Shown one piece after another: positions 18,349-26,311 of a stretch of 64,000 bases of DNA. The notes under the pieces were generated by a model that saw only the letters and a program-made list of their open reading frames with translations, was not told the origin of the DNA and ran no database searches. This stretch comes from Bacteroides helcogenes P 36-108. Its GTDB lineage: Bacteria; Bacteroidota; Bacteroidia; Bacteroidales; Bacteroidaceae. Both the position numbers and the translations under genes were made by a program. The stretch spans positions 1,240,001 to 1,304,000 of the forward strand of contig NC_014933.1 in the NCBI RefSeq assembly GCF_000186225.1, given 5' to 3'. How positions within the stretch are numbered: position 1 is the stretch's first letter; every line of letters begins with the position of its first letter.

Positions 18349-19301
18349 TTTGCGAAACGTCAGATATTGTTCTCCGGCCGAGCATAGCTACCATCGGCTT
18401 TTTTGATGGGGTGCACCGGGGACATCGCTACTTGATAGAACAGGTATGCGAGGTTGCTGCCATGCGCGGTCTTGCCTCGGCAGTCATTACTTTCCCCATA
18501 CATCCGCGCCAAGTGATGTGTTCTGATTATCATCCTGCATTATTGACTACCTGTGACGAGAAAATTTCGCTGCTTGCCGAAACCGGGATAGATTATTGCA
18601 TGATGCTTGATTTTACTCCGGAGGTGGCACGGCTTTCGGCGCGGCAATTTATGGCTGTATTGAAGGAGCGCTATCTGATAGAAGTTTTGGTGATAGGTTA
18701 TGACCATCGGTTCGGGCACAATCGCAGTGAAGGTTTTGATGACTATGTGCGCTACGGCAAGGAATTGGGCATTGAGGTGCTCCTTGCGCATGCATATTAT
18801 TATAATAAGGAGAAAACCGGATCAACGGTCAGTTCCTCCCTCATTCGCCATCTGCTGCTGAAAGGAAATGTATCCGCAGCCGCCGAATATTTGGGGTATG
18901 GCTTCTTTTTGGGAGGCACGGTGGTGGGCGGCTATCAGGTGGGGCGTAAAATAGGATTTCCTACGGCAAATCTCCGTGTCGATAGTCCTGATAAGATCAT
19001 TCCTTCCGATGGGGTATATGCCGTTTATGTGTCTTTGGACGGAATGAGATACGGGGGCATGCTGAGTATCGGTTATCGCCCTACTCTTGCCAATGGTACT
19101 GACCGTAGCATAGAGGTTAATATCTTCCATTTTGATGCCGATATTTATGACCGTCCAATGCAAGTTTCCTTTGTGCGCTATATGCGTCCGGAACAGAAAT
19201 TCAATACGGTTGAAGAGCTTATAGCCCGCATCCGCCGGGATGAGGAAGAGATTAATTCCGTGCTTTCCATGAGTACCTCCAGTATCCGGCAAGAGCGATA
19301 A
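18339..19301 (+). CDS. ribF: Bifunctional riboflavin kinase/FAD synthetase
   Basis: 320 aa. TIGFFDGVHRGHR is the nucleotidyl-transferase HxGH-type motif of the FAD synthetase half; GRKIGFPTANL with the later SIGYRPTLANGTDR and VNIFHFDADIYDR belong to the riboflavin kinase half. It converts riboflavin to FMN and then FAD in the cytoplasm. The start is a GTG overlapping the HAD gene; no in-frame ATG precedes the GFFDGVH core at a sensible distance. Confidence 0.93.
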   Translation: MRLVCETSDIVLRPSIATIGFFDGVHRGHRYLIEQVCEVAAMRGLASAVITFPIHPRQVMCSDYHPALLTTCDEKISLLAETGIDYCMMLDFTPEVARLSARQFMAVLKERYLIEVLVIGYDHRFGHNRSEGFDDYVRYGKELGIEVLLAHAYYYNKEKTGSTVSSSLIRHLLLKGNVSAAAEYLGYGFFLGGTVVGGYQVGRKIGFPTANLRVDSPDKIIPSDGVYAVYVSLDGMRYGGMLSIGYRPTLANGTDRSIEVNIFHFDADIYDRPMQVSFVRYMRPEQKFNTVEELIARIRRDEEEINSVLSMSTSSIRQER

Positions 19302-19376
19302 GCAGTCAGTTTTGAGGGGCAAGGTCGTGGAGATGAACTGATTGATTCGATGCAGTGGTGAGCCTCTTCCGAAGTC

Positions 19377-19394
19377 TTGCCACTTTGCTGGCAA
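19377..19394. repeat. TTGCCA/TGGCAA inverted repeat after ribF
   Basis: TTGCCACTTTGCTGGCAA is an inverted repeat followed by AATAAG. The same words recur in the cluster at 52312-52405. It may end ribF transcription. The rest of the 19302-19689 gap holds only the regulatory repeats listed next. Confidence 0.4.
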
Positions 19395-19564
19395 AATAAG
19401 TATGAATCTATCAGTGGCTTATGTCTTATGACATCTTAGCTTGCAGCCCGGTGCTTCTTGCCGGTATAGTACATTCGCAATATATTTGTTTGGCACAGTT
19501 TTCTAATTCCTCTGACGGGTGGTTTTTATATGCATTTATTGTAAAACATCTGTTTTTTATTGTT

Positions 19565-19650
19565 TTTCGATAAATTTTTTCTGTTTTCCTTTGTAGATTA
19601 AAAAATAAGTGTTTCCTTTGCATATCGAAAAACGATAAATGATTATCGAG
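19565..19650. promoter_or_regulatory. Cluster of TATCG/CGATA sites upstream of the DUF3836 gene
   Basis: TCGATAAA (near 19567-19574), the inverted repeat TATCG-AAAAA-CGATA (19623-19637) and TTATCGA (19643-19649) share one half-site in both orientations. Such a cluster just before a gene suggests cooperative regulator binding. A strong AGGAGG-like RBS follows at 19677-19684. Confidence 0.4.
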
Positions 19651-19689
19651 AAACAAAAATAATGACTTAAAGTAATAGGAGGAAACAGT

Positions 19690-20178
19690 ATGAAAACTTT
19701 AGTAATGACAGCAATCTTCGCAATGACAGCAATGGTTAACGCTTTGGCAGGTAACGAGGCCAAGAATTTTGCCTATAACACGGAGACGGATGGTAGCCAG
19801 GTGAAAACGCAAACCGTATATAAGTTAAAAGACGGCAAGTTTCTTGAAAACCATCTGAAGTATAGTTTTGAGTACGATGCCCAAGGCCGTGTGGTGAAGA
19901 AAGAGGCGTTGAAGTGGAATGAAACAGATTGTACCTATGAACGTTACTTCTGCCTGAACTACAATTACACGGAAGCAGGTGTCGATGTGGTATATGCTTT
20001 ATGGAACAAGCAGACAAACAGCTATGGTAATGTGAAAGAAAAGGCTGTCTATATGCAGGAAGGTGTCAATGTGAACTATCAAAGTTATCGTTGGAATGAA
20101 AAGGAGGGCAGTTGGAATATGTTGGTAGAACACCGCATCGTCAAGGATGAGGATGTACGGCTGATTGCCAATAGATAG
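19690..20178 (+). CDS. Secreted DUF3836-family protein
   Basis: 162 aa with an N-terminal signal peptide (MKTLVMTAIFAMTAMVNALA). The rest is a series of short beta strands with Y-D-A-Q-G-R and W-N-E/K motifs, as in the Bacteroides DUF3836 family of small exported proteins of unknown function. The start follows a strong AGGAGG-type RBS. The gene is preceded by a cluster of TATCG/CGATA repeats, so its expression is probably tightly controlled. No function is known. Confidence 0.75.
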   Translation: MKTLVMTAIFAMTAMVNALAGNEAKNFAYNTETDGSQVKTQTVYKLKDGKFLENHLKYSFEYDAQGRVVKKEALKWNETDCTYERYFCLNYNYTEAGVDVVYALWNKQTNSYGNVKEKAVYMQEGVNVNYQSYRWNEKEGSWNMLVEHRIVKDEDVRLIANR

Positions 20179-20188
20179 GAGAAGTATC

Positions 20189-20311
20189 ATGGGAAGAAAA
20201 GGGATGAAAAGAGATTGGATTATGAGAAAAGCATTCATGAGTATAACGCTTTTGGTATTGTCGCTTTCTACATTAATGATGTTGATGGTGGGAGTTGTTG
20301 CCACAGCCTGA
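20189..20311 (+). CDS. Putative 40-aa single-helix membrane peptide
   Basis: Found by reading frame inspection: ATG at 20189, AGGAG seven bases upstream, TGA at 20309. A positively charged start (MGRKGMKRDWIMRK) leads into one hydrophobic stretch (SITLLVLSLSTLMMLMVGVV). It lies 10 bp after the DUF3836 stop, so the two are probably cotranscribed. It could also be a signal-peptide remnant of a decayed gene. Confidence 0.45.
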   Translation: MGRKGMKRDWIMRKAFMSITLLVLSLSTLMMLMVGVVATA

Positions 20312-20332
20312 CGAAAAGACAGCGAAAATATG

Positions 20333-20341
20333 TATCTTTGC
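20333..20341 (+). promoter_or_regulatory. Promoter of the CPBP-DUF2975 operon
   Basis: TATCTTTGC, a perfect TAnnTTTGC, 23 bp ahead of the ATG at 20365. It rules out the longer in-frame start at 20215, which would lie upstream of the promoter. Confidence 0.65.
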
Positions 20342-20364
20342 ACGCTTTTAAAAGAAATGGAACG

Positions 20365-21159
20365 ATGAAGACATCGATTAAATTGGTTTTGATTAACTTT
20401 CTGATGCAGATATTGGGAGCGATGCTTGCTGCACCCTTCGGGTTGATATATGGCTATGTCGTTTACGGCCGGTTGGGTGTAGCTGAAGTGCAGCCCATAT
20501 TCATGGGGCTGGCAATGCTGTTCGGCTTTCTGTTCATGGGGATTTTCTTGTGGCGTGCAGGCTATCTGAAAAACGACGGGCGTCTATATTCGCCCGTATC
20601 GGTTCTTTATTTGGCGGTAAGTCTGGTGGCAGGGGCCTCTGCCATCTTCTTGGTGGATTTTGTGATGTCCGGTCTTAGCTTCTTGCCGGATTGGATGCAT
20701 TCTACCTTTGATGTCCTGCAATCCAATGTTCTGGGATTGCTTTGCATTACATTGCTGGGTCCCATTCTGGAAGAACTCTTGTTTCGTGGTGCTGTCACAA
20801 AAGTGCTGCTTCATAAATATAGTCCCTGGACGGCAATCTTACTTTCGGGATTGATTTTCGGAATTTTCCATATTAATCCTGCGCAAGTGGTGGGTGCTTG
20901 TCTTTCGGGTTTTCTTTTTGCCTGGCTCTATTATCGGACAGGCAGTCTGATTCCCGGCATTTTGATTCATATTCTGAATAATACGTTGAGTGTTTGCCTC
21001 AGTGTGGTTTATCCTGATGTGGAAAATACACATGAACTTTTGGGGGATCCGGCTTATTTGATTTGTTTGCTGGTTGCTATCCTGCTGTTGCTGCTTTCGC
21101 TGATGATTCTGAATAAATATAAACTACCTGATACTAATATAACAATAACTGAATTATGA
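20365..21159 (+). CDS. CPBP-family intramembrane metalloprotease
   Basis: 264 aa, about seven membrane helices. The Abi/CPBP motifs are present in order: EELLFRG (E-E-x3-R), FGIFH (F-x3-H) and HILNN (H-x3-N), which form the intramembrane active site. Members process prenylated or membrane peptides, or confer self-immunity to bacteriocins. The start is set by the promoter at 20333-20341. The stop overlaps the first DUF2975 gene by four bases, linking it to that cluster. Confidence 0.88.
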   Translation: MKTSIKLVLINFLMQILGAMLAAPFGLIYGYVVYGRLGVAEVQPIFMGLAMLFGFLFMGIFLWRAGYLKNDGRLYSPVSVLYLAVSLVAGASAIFLVDFVMSGLSFLPDWMHSTFDVLQSNVLGLLCITLLGPILEELLFRGAVTKVLLHKYSPWTAILLSGLIFGIFHINPAQVVGACLSGFLFAWLYYRTGSLIPGILIHILNNTLSVCLSVVYPDVENTHELLGDPAYLICLLVAILLLLLSLMILNKYKLPDTNITITEL

Positions 21160-21824
21160 AAAGACGATTGAACATCCTGTGTGTGATTGTGCTGCTGGTG
21201 CTGAGCTATTCGGTACTGGAGACGGGATATACTTTTTTTCTTGGGGCCAAGGCAGGTGCGGAGGCCGGAATGGAAATAGAGAAGGATAACTCTGCTCCTG
21301 CGGACTATATGAAGCTGATGAATCTGCGAAGCATAGGCCTGACACCGCATGATCTTTCTGTAAAAGGTATTCTTGCCGATTCTGTTTGCAATGACAAGGA
21401 CGGTTTGTATGTACCCGTATCTTATTCTTCTATGGTAGTCAGTGTGGACACTCATGCTCCCGTTTGGGAAAGGGTAATAAACGTACTGTTGGTATATCTG
21501 CATTTAGGTTTGTCTATTTGGGCTGTCGTGCTGTTCATTCGTCTGATTATTTCCATCAATAAGTCCGACATCTTTAACTGGCGTAACGTGCGCCGCTTGC
21601 GACGTTTGGGCATAGCTCTGATTCTTGGTTTTTGTTGTGTGTTTATGGGAGCCTATCTTGATCTTGTTACTGTTCGCGAGGCCTTCTCGCTCCGTGGCTA
21701 CGATTTAAGCATCTCCGAGATGGTGAGTATCACCACCTTGGTGCTTGGGCTTTGCTCGCTGATAGTGGGCGAGGTGTTTGCTATCGGGCTGAAGATGAAA
21801 GAGGAGCAGGAGTTGACGATTTAA
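21156..21824 (+). CDS. DUF2975 membrane protein, first of three tandem paralogues
   Basis: 222 aa with four predicted membrane helices: one N-terminal, two central around the NWRNVRRLRRLG motif, one C-terminal. It ends FAIGLKMKEEQELTI. DUF2975 proteins are usually paired with a small YozG-like XRE regulator, as here. The start overlaps the CPBP stop by ATGA. It has a longer extracytoplasmic loop (residues ~30-95) than typical single-copy members. Function is unknown. Confidence 0.8.
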   Translation: MKRRLNILCVIVLLVLSYSVLETGYTFFLGAKAGAEAGMEIEKDNSAPADYMKLMNLRSIGLTPHDLSVKGILADSVCNDKDGLYVPVSYSSMVVSVDTHAPVWERVINVLLVYLHLGLSIWAVVLFIRLIISINKSDIFNWRNVRRLRRLGIALILGFCCVFMGAYLDLVTVREAFSLRGYDLSISEMVSITTLVLGLCSLIVGEVFAIGLKMKEEQELTI

Positions 21825-21839
21825 CGGAACAGGAGGAAA

Positions 21840-22490
21840 TTGATTATGAAAGAAATGTCAAAAAGTATAATTCTTTGTTACCTGCTTTCGGCTTTTATAG
21901 CCGGATTGTATGGGTATTTTATCTATGCGGAAGGTTCCCGTGTCGTAGATTATGTCTTTCAGAACTTTTCTACGGAGTCAGAGTATAGGCTGGTGGCAGA
22001 TCTGGACTCAAAAACCGGTTATCATTATACGGATTCATTGACCAATATAAAATCGGGCGAAGTGCTGCCCGTGCGTTATGAAAAGATGAGAACGGGATTC
22101 ATGGCATTGGATGTTCAGCGGATTCCGCTTTGGGTCAGGGCAGTGGGATGCCTGTCTGGTATGCTGCTTTTTGCCTATGTGGTTTATTCGATAGGGTTGA
22201 CCCGCAATTTCTTGAGAAATGTCCGTGAACGGCGGGTTTTCACCTTTGAGAATGTGCGTTTGTTGCATAGGCTGGGATTGGTATTGGTCGGTGTCTGGTT
22301 TTTTAGTTTCCTGTTTGCCTATATGGATTATTGGGGGACAAGCTCTTTGATTGATTTTGAAAACTACCGTCTGGAGTTTAACGGGATATCCTCCTTGTTA
22401 TATCTGATGGCGGGTGCTTTCTCGTTGCTGGGTGCGGAGGTGTTCCATATAGGGCTGAAGATGAAAGAGGAGCAGGAGTTGACAATTTAA
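21840..22490 (+). CDS. DUF2975 membrane protein, second paralogue
   Basis: 216 aa, the same four-helix plan as its neighbours, with central motif FENVRLLHRLG and the C-terminal end FHIGLKMKEEQELTI nearly identical to the first copy. The loop between helix 1 and 2 is diverged. It starts 15 bp after the first paralogue; an ATG six bases further on is possible. Part of the same operon. Confidence 0.8.
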   Translation: MIMKEMSKSIILCYLLSAFIAGLYGYFIYAEGSRVVDYVFQNFSTESEYRLVADLDSKTGYHYTDSLTNIKSGEVLPVRYEKMRTGFMALDVQRIPLWVRAVGCLSGMLLFAYVVYSIGLTRNFLRNVRERRVFTFENVRLLHRLGLVLVGVWFFSFLFAYMDYWGTSSLIDFENYRLEFNGISSLLYLMAGAFSLLGAEVFHIGLKMKEEQELTI

Positions 22491-22508
22491 CGAAGAAGAA
22501 AACGGATT

Positions 22509-23114
22509 ATGAATAAAATCAGAATATGGGCCTTGTTGGCTTTGCTTGTATTTGTGGGTAGTGTGGTTACAGATATGTTCAGCGGCTTTATGGAAGGTTG
22601 GAGTGAAGCAGGCGATCAAAAGAGTTTTCATTCATTGTCTCCTGTTTCGCTTTCGGTGAAGGCGGATGGAACGTTGCCTGCCGATACATTGTTCAGTGCG
22701 GCGCAGGGCACACCGATGTTTTACAGTACAAATGAGGTGACGGTACAGGGCTTTCATAGTGCGAAGTGGCGGTGGATGTCCTTTCTGGTGCTTCCCATAG
22801 TGTTGTTTGCCCTTTATGGCTTTTATTGTGTGGCGCGATTGGTACTTTCTGTCACGAAAGGGGAGGTGTTTGTGCGTAAGAATGTACGCAGAATGCGCTT
22901 TTTTGTCTATTCATTGATTGCTGTAGGTCTTGTATTCGAGTTGCAAGGATGGGGTATTTATCGGGATTTGGCGTCGCAGATTCAACTGGAGGGGTACGAG
23001 GTATTACCTTACTCTTTTAAGTACAGTTGGTTTAATTATATGTTGTTGGCGCTTTTCACGGAGATATTTGCCGTTGGAGTGAAGATTAAGCAAGAACAGG
23101 ACCTGACCATTTAA
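22509..23114 (+). CDS. DUF2975 membrane protein, third paralogue
   Basis: 201 aa. The central motif is FVRKNVRRMRFFVYS and the end is FAVGVKIKQEQDLTI, clearly homologous to but more diverged than copies one and two. Four membrane helices are predicted. It lies 18 bp after the second copy and 19 bp before the small membrane protein. Confidence 0.8.
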   Translation: MNKIRIWALLALLVFVGSVVTDMFSGFMEGWSEAGDQKSFHSLSPVSLSVKADGTLPADTLFSAAQGTPMFYSTNEVTVQGFHSAKWRWMSFLVLPIVLFALYGFYCVARLVLSVTKGEVFVRKNVRRMRFFVYSLIAVGLVFELQGWGIYRDLASQIQLEGYEVLPYSFKYSWFNYMLLALFTEIFAVGVKIKQEQDLTI

Positions 23115-23133
23115 ATGAAAGGAGGAGTGTGAT

Positions 23134-23352
23134 ATGAAGAGAAGTGTGAAATATGGTCTGTATTTTTTTGTCGGACTGGTTGCGGTTTTGTTGTTGGCAA
23201 GTATTGTCTATTTTCTCATCTTGTTTCCTACCTTTGAGGGTAAGTGGAAGGTCTATATCGTAATGCCGTGGATGTATCTGTGTATATATGGTTATTACCG
23301 GTTGACAAAACAATACACTGACTGGTGGTGTGAGTGGGAAAAGAATAGTTGA
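23134..23352 (+). CDS. Small two-helix membrane protein
   Basis: 72 aa with two hydrophobic helices (residues ~8-30 and 40-56) and a charged tail. A clear AGGAGTG RBS precedes it. It is embedded between the DUF2975 paralogues and the XRE regulator, so it is likely an accessory part of that system. No family is recognised. Confidence 0.65.
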   Translation: MKRSVKYGLYFFVGLVAVLLLASIVYFLILFPTFEGKWKVYIVMPWMYLCIYGYYRLTKQYTDWWCEWEKNS

Positions 23353-23370
23353 TAAATAGAAAACAATTAT

Positions 23371-23580
23371 ATGATAATAGTAAACCTTGACATTATGATG
23401 GCCAGAAGAAAGATATCTTTGGGCGAACTGGCGGAGAAGATTGATATTACGCCCGCCAATCTTTCTATTCTTAAAACGGGAAAAGCCAAAGCTATCCGTT
23501 TTTCTACGTTAGAGGCAATCTGTAAAGTATTGGATTGCCAGCCGGGTGATATATTGGAATATCAGGAAGGAGAGGAATAA
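23371..23580 (+). CDS. YozG-like XRE family HTH regulator
   Basis: 69 aa, essentially one Cro/CI HTH domain: ISLGELAEKIDITPANLSIL is the recognition region, then RFSTLEAICKVLDCQPGDILEY. This is the small regulator normally coupled to DUF2975 proteins and probably controls the operon. It is the last gene before a strong bidirectional terminator. Confidence 0.88.
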   Translation: MIIVNLDIMMARRKISLGELAEKIDITPANLSILKTGKAKAIRFSTLEAICKVLDCQPGDILEYQEGEE

Positions 23581-23607
23581 AAAGGAGCGATTACAACGCT
23601 CCTTTTT
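23579..23607. terminator. Bidirectional terminator between the XRE and SufE genes
   Basis: AAAAAGGAGCG (23579-23589) and CGCTCCTTTTT (23597-23607) pair perfectly around a 7-nt loop, with A and T tracts on either side. Confidence 0.8.
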
Positions 23608-23625
23608 AGAGACAGTCCATGACTG

Positions 23626-24051
23626 TTATTTCCCTTCCTTTGCCTTGAATGCCAGTGCATACATCCGCATCTGTTTTACCATGGAGAGCAGTCCGTTGCT
23701 GCGGGTAGGCGAAAGATGCTCTTTCAAGCCTATCTTCTCGATGAAATAAAGGTCGGTGCTCAATATCTCGTCCGGCGTATGTCCCGAAAGGACTTTGATG
23801 AGCAGAGAAATGATGCCTTTCACAATCAGTGCATCGCTTTCTGCCTGGAAAACGATTTTCCCGTTCACGTTATCCGCTTGCAGCCATACGCGGCTCTGGC
23901 AACCTTCTATCAGATTTTGTTCCGTCTTGTATTTTTCATCGAGTGGGGCCTGCTCGTTACCCAAGTCAATGAGGAGCTGGTATCGGTCCATCCAATCGTC
24001 AAAATCATTAAACTCGGCGATTACTTCATCTTGTACTTCGTTGATGCTCAT
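23626..24051 (-). CDS. SufE-family Fe-S cluster assembly protein
   Basis: 141 aa. The DWMDRYQLLIDLG opening and EGCQSRVWLQ are SufE signatures; the cysteine in EGCQS is the sulfur-accepting residue. SufE takes sulfur from the cysteine desulfurase SufS and passes it to the SufBCD scaffold. No other suf gene is in the window. It is a single gene ahead of a divergent-free, convergent neighbour (XRE). Confidence 0.9.
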   Translation of the reverse strand: MSINEVQDEVIAEFNDFDDWMDRYQLLIDLGNEQAPLDEKYKTEQNLIEGCQSRVWLQADNVNGKIVFQAESDALIVKGIISLLIKVLSGHTPDEILSTDLYFIEKIGLKEHLSPTRSNGLLSMVKQMRMYALAFKAKEGK

Positions 24052-24114
24052 CTTTAAATTTATTATTTGGCTATTTCAAATTATATTATTTCCGGCTGTT
24101 TGTACCGGTCTCTT

Positions 24115-25125
24115 TCATTTTTCGTTGTAAATCACCTCCAGCACAGTTTGCCCTACTGCATTGAGCGTATTTTTGTCAATGATATCCATGTTGTCATCGT
24201 GGGTATGCCAGAAGTCCCCGAAACCGGTATCGGAGTTAGGATCTAAATTGATAATATCCACACATGGAATCTGACGGAGGTTATATACATATATATGGTC
24301 GTCGGTCACTTCGGTTCCCTGCTCTTTGATGAAAGTATTGCCAAAACCCAGACGGTGTGCGGTGTCCCATATTTTCTTGACATATTTTCCTGCGGTTCTT
24401 TGAGAGAACTGTTCTTTGTAGAAAGTGGCATTCTTGCCGCCTACCATATCAAGCAGAATTCCGAAGCGGGCGTTGTAGCCCTCTACATGTGGCATGCGTC
24501 CCCAATATTGCGAACCCAGACACCAAGTATCTTTTTTATATTCTCCTTTGTAGAAAGAAGGGATGCCATAGTCTTCAGCGTCAAAGAAGATGATATCTAT
24601 GCCGATAGCCGGAGCTTGCTGTTGCAACAGCCGGGCTATTTCAAGCAGTACTCCCACACCGCTGGCTCCGTCGTTTACTCCGAGAATCGGAGTCCTGTGG
24701 CTCTTTTCGTCAGTGTCCTGGTCGGCATACGGTCGGCTGTCCCAATGGGAACAAAGGAGAATGCGCCTTTTATTCTCTGGATTGTATGAACCGATAATGT
24801 TGCGAGCTTTCAGGATAGTATTGTCGTATGCCACCAAATCTGCCTTCTGGTTATAAACCTTTGCTCCTAATTCTTCCAGTTTATTGGCTAAAAAATTTCC
24901 GCACGCCTTGTGGGCAGTCGTGTTGGGTACACGCGGCCCGAAATCAGCTTGAGCCTGTATGTACAGATAAGCGCTGTCGGCATTGAATCGGGGCACATTG
25001 ACAATGCCTTTTGTTGCATTCTCTTCATTGTCACCGTCAGACTTGCGGCTGTTGTTGCTGCATGACACCATTGCTACGACCAGTAGCAAGAAAAGGGGAA
25101 TGAATAATGTATAATTCCGTTTCAT
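24115..25125 (-). CDS. M28-family peptidase / glutaminyl cyclase-like lipoprotein
   Basis: 336 aa. Lipobox VVAMVSC. The metal ligands of the M28/QC fold appear in order: CSHWDSRPYAD (His and Asp), GVNDGASG (bridging Asp), FFDAEDYG (Glu-Asp). The HWDSR motif and length favour the glutaminyl cyclase-like branch, which cyclises N-terminal Gln of exported proteins; an aminopeptidase role remains possible. It lies in the periplasm or outer membrane and overlaps the LD-carboxypeptidase gene by four bases. Confidence 0.85.
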   Translation of the reverse strand: MKRNYTLFIPLFLLLVVAMVSCSNNSRKSDGDNEENATKGIVNVPRFNADSAYLYIQAQADFGPRVPNTTAHKACGNFLANKLEELGAKVYNQKADLVAYDNTILKARNIIGSYNPENKRRILLCSHWDSRPYADQDTDEKSHRTPILGVNDGASGVGVLLEIARLLQQQAPAIGIDIIFFDAEDYGIPSFYKGEYKKDTWCLGSQYWGRMPHVEGYNARFGILLDMVGGKNATFYKEQFSQRTAGKYVKKIWDTAHRLGFGNTFIKEQGTEVTDDHIYVYNLRQIPCVDIINLDPNSDTGFGDFWHTHDDNMDIIDKNTLNAVGQTVLEVIYNEK

Positions 25126-26060
25126 TGTTTCTTTGTATTAAAACTTAATTTGACTTCTTTTTGGTTTACTTCCAAAGTGACTTTTGCTCCATTGATCAAA
25201 GGAACATTCATCGTGACATGTCCTACGGGAAAATTGAAACACACCGGATAGTCGTATTCTTTTAATAGATCAGCCAATGCGCCATACAGATCTTTTCCCA
25301 AGGACTTGTTCTCTTCATATTCGGTGAACTGTCCGATAACGAGGCCCGACAACTTTCCAAGTACACCACCCAATTTCAGGTTGTACATCATGCGTTCCAC
25401 AGCATGTGGACGTTCGCCTATGTCTTCGATGAAAAGGATGGTTCCTTCAGCGGGTATGTCGTATGGGGTTCCGCGCAGCCCGTAAAAGACAGATAGATTG
25501 CCGCCACGCAAAACACCCTCTCTCTTTCCTTTATGATTGAGTTTGTGCGCCGGACAGATATAACTGAATGGCTCTTTGCCGGTAAATGCGTCTCCGAACA
25601 AGATATCTTTTAAAGCCAGTGTGCAAAAGTCATCCTCCGGTTCTACCGTCAGATGTCGTGCCATGGGAGCATGCAGTGTTGCAAAGTTATTCTGTTGGAA
25701 TTCGTTGTGCAAGGCTGTGATGTCGCTGAAGCCAATAAGCCATTTGGGATGTTCTTTAAATCTGGTAAAGTCTGACTTGCCCACCAAATGTACAGCCCCA
25801 TAGCCGCCACGACTGCAAAGTATGGCTTTGGCTTTTTCATCATCCATGGCTTCCTGCAAATCTTCCAGACGTTGTTGGATGCTTCCTGCATAAGTTCCGT
25901 GTGCATTGCCGGCATGTTTGGCTATAACAACCTCCAGCCCCCAAGACTTCAGGCGTTTGTCGGCCCCTCTTAAAAAGGACTTATCTATTTTGCCGGAAGG
26001 AGAAAGGATAATGATGCGGTCGCCCTCTCTCAAATATGGAGGAAAAATAAGATTACTCAT
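25122..26060 (-). CDS. LD-carboxypeptidase (peptidase S66)
   Basis: 312 aa. CSRGGYGAVHLV and IGFSDITALHNEF are the S66 core motifs (the second surrounding the nucleophile strand), and the C-terminal FPVGHVTMNVPLINGAKV carries the catalytic His. S66 enzymes cut the terminal D-Ala from L,D tetrapeptides in murein recycling. No signal peptide, so cytoplasmic. It is the first gene of a two-gene operon with the M28 peptidase. Confidence 0.9.
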   Translation of the reverse strand: MSNLIFPPYLREGDRIIILSPSGKIDKSFLRGADKRLKSWGLEVVIAKHAGNAHGTYAGSIQQRLEDLQEAMDDEKAKAILCSRGGYGAVHLVGKSDFTRFKEHPKWLIGFSDITALHNEFQQNNFATLHAPMARHLTVEPEDDFCTLALKDILFGDAFTGKEPFSYICPAHKLNHKGKREGVLRGGNLSVFYGLRGTPYDIPAEGTILFIEDIGERPHAVERMMYNLKLGGVLGKLSGLVIGQFTEYEENKSLGKDLYGALADLLKEYDYPVCFNFPVGHVTMNVPLINGAKVTLEVNQKEVKLSFNTKKQ

Positions 26061-26081
26061 AGACTACCATTTATATTTTCA

Positions 26082-26090
26082 GCAAAAATA
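26082..26090 (-). promoter_or_regulatory. Promoter of the LD-carboxypeptidase/M28 operon
   Basis: The minus strand reads TATTTTTGC (TAnnTTTGC), 22 bp ahead of the ATG at 26060. Confidence 0.6.
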
Positions 26091-26311
26091 CACAATTCAC
26101 CAAAGATTACACAGACAAACACAGATTTTTAAGAAAGAAGAACCTTTGTGTTAATATGTGGCTATACCTCAAATGTAAAAAACAGAAATATTCCGTACAC
26201 TGCTAAATCTGTGGCGGACTTGTCAAAATGATATTAAACATATAAAATTTCACCATCTGTTATGCTGCTTTTTTCGGCATTTTTTCAGATATTTGCTGAA
26301 AATCTAACGTT

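Noticed and set aside
20215..20364. Longer start for the CPBP protease
   Set aside because: The extension crosses the promoter at 20333-20341 and has no hydrophobic or conserved sequence.
20365..23580. DUF2975/XRE cluster as a prophage remnant
   Set aside because: No phage structural, replication or integrase genes are present; the XRE protein is of the YozG type usually coupled to DUF2975.
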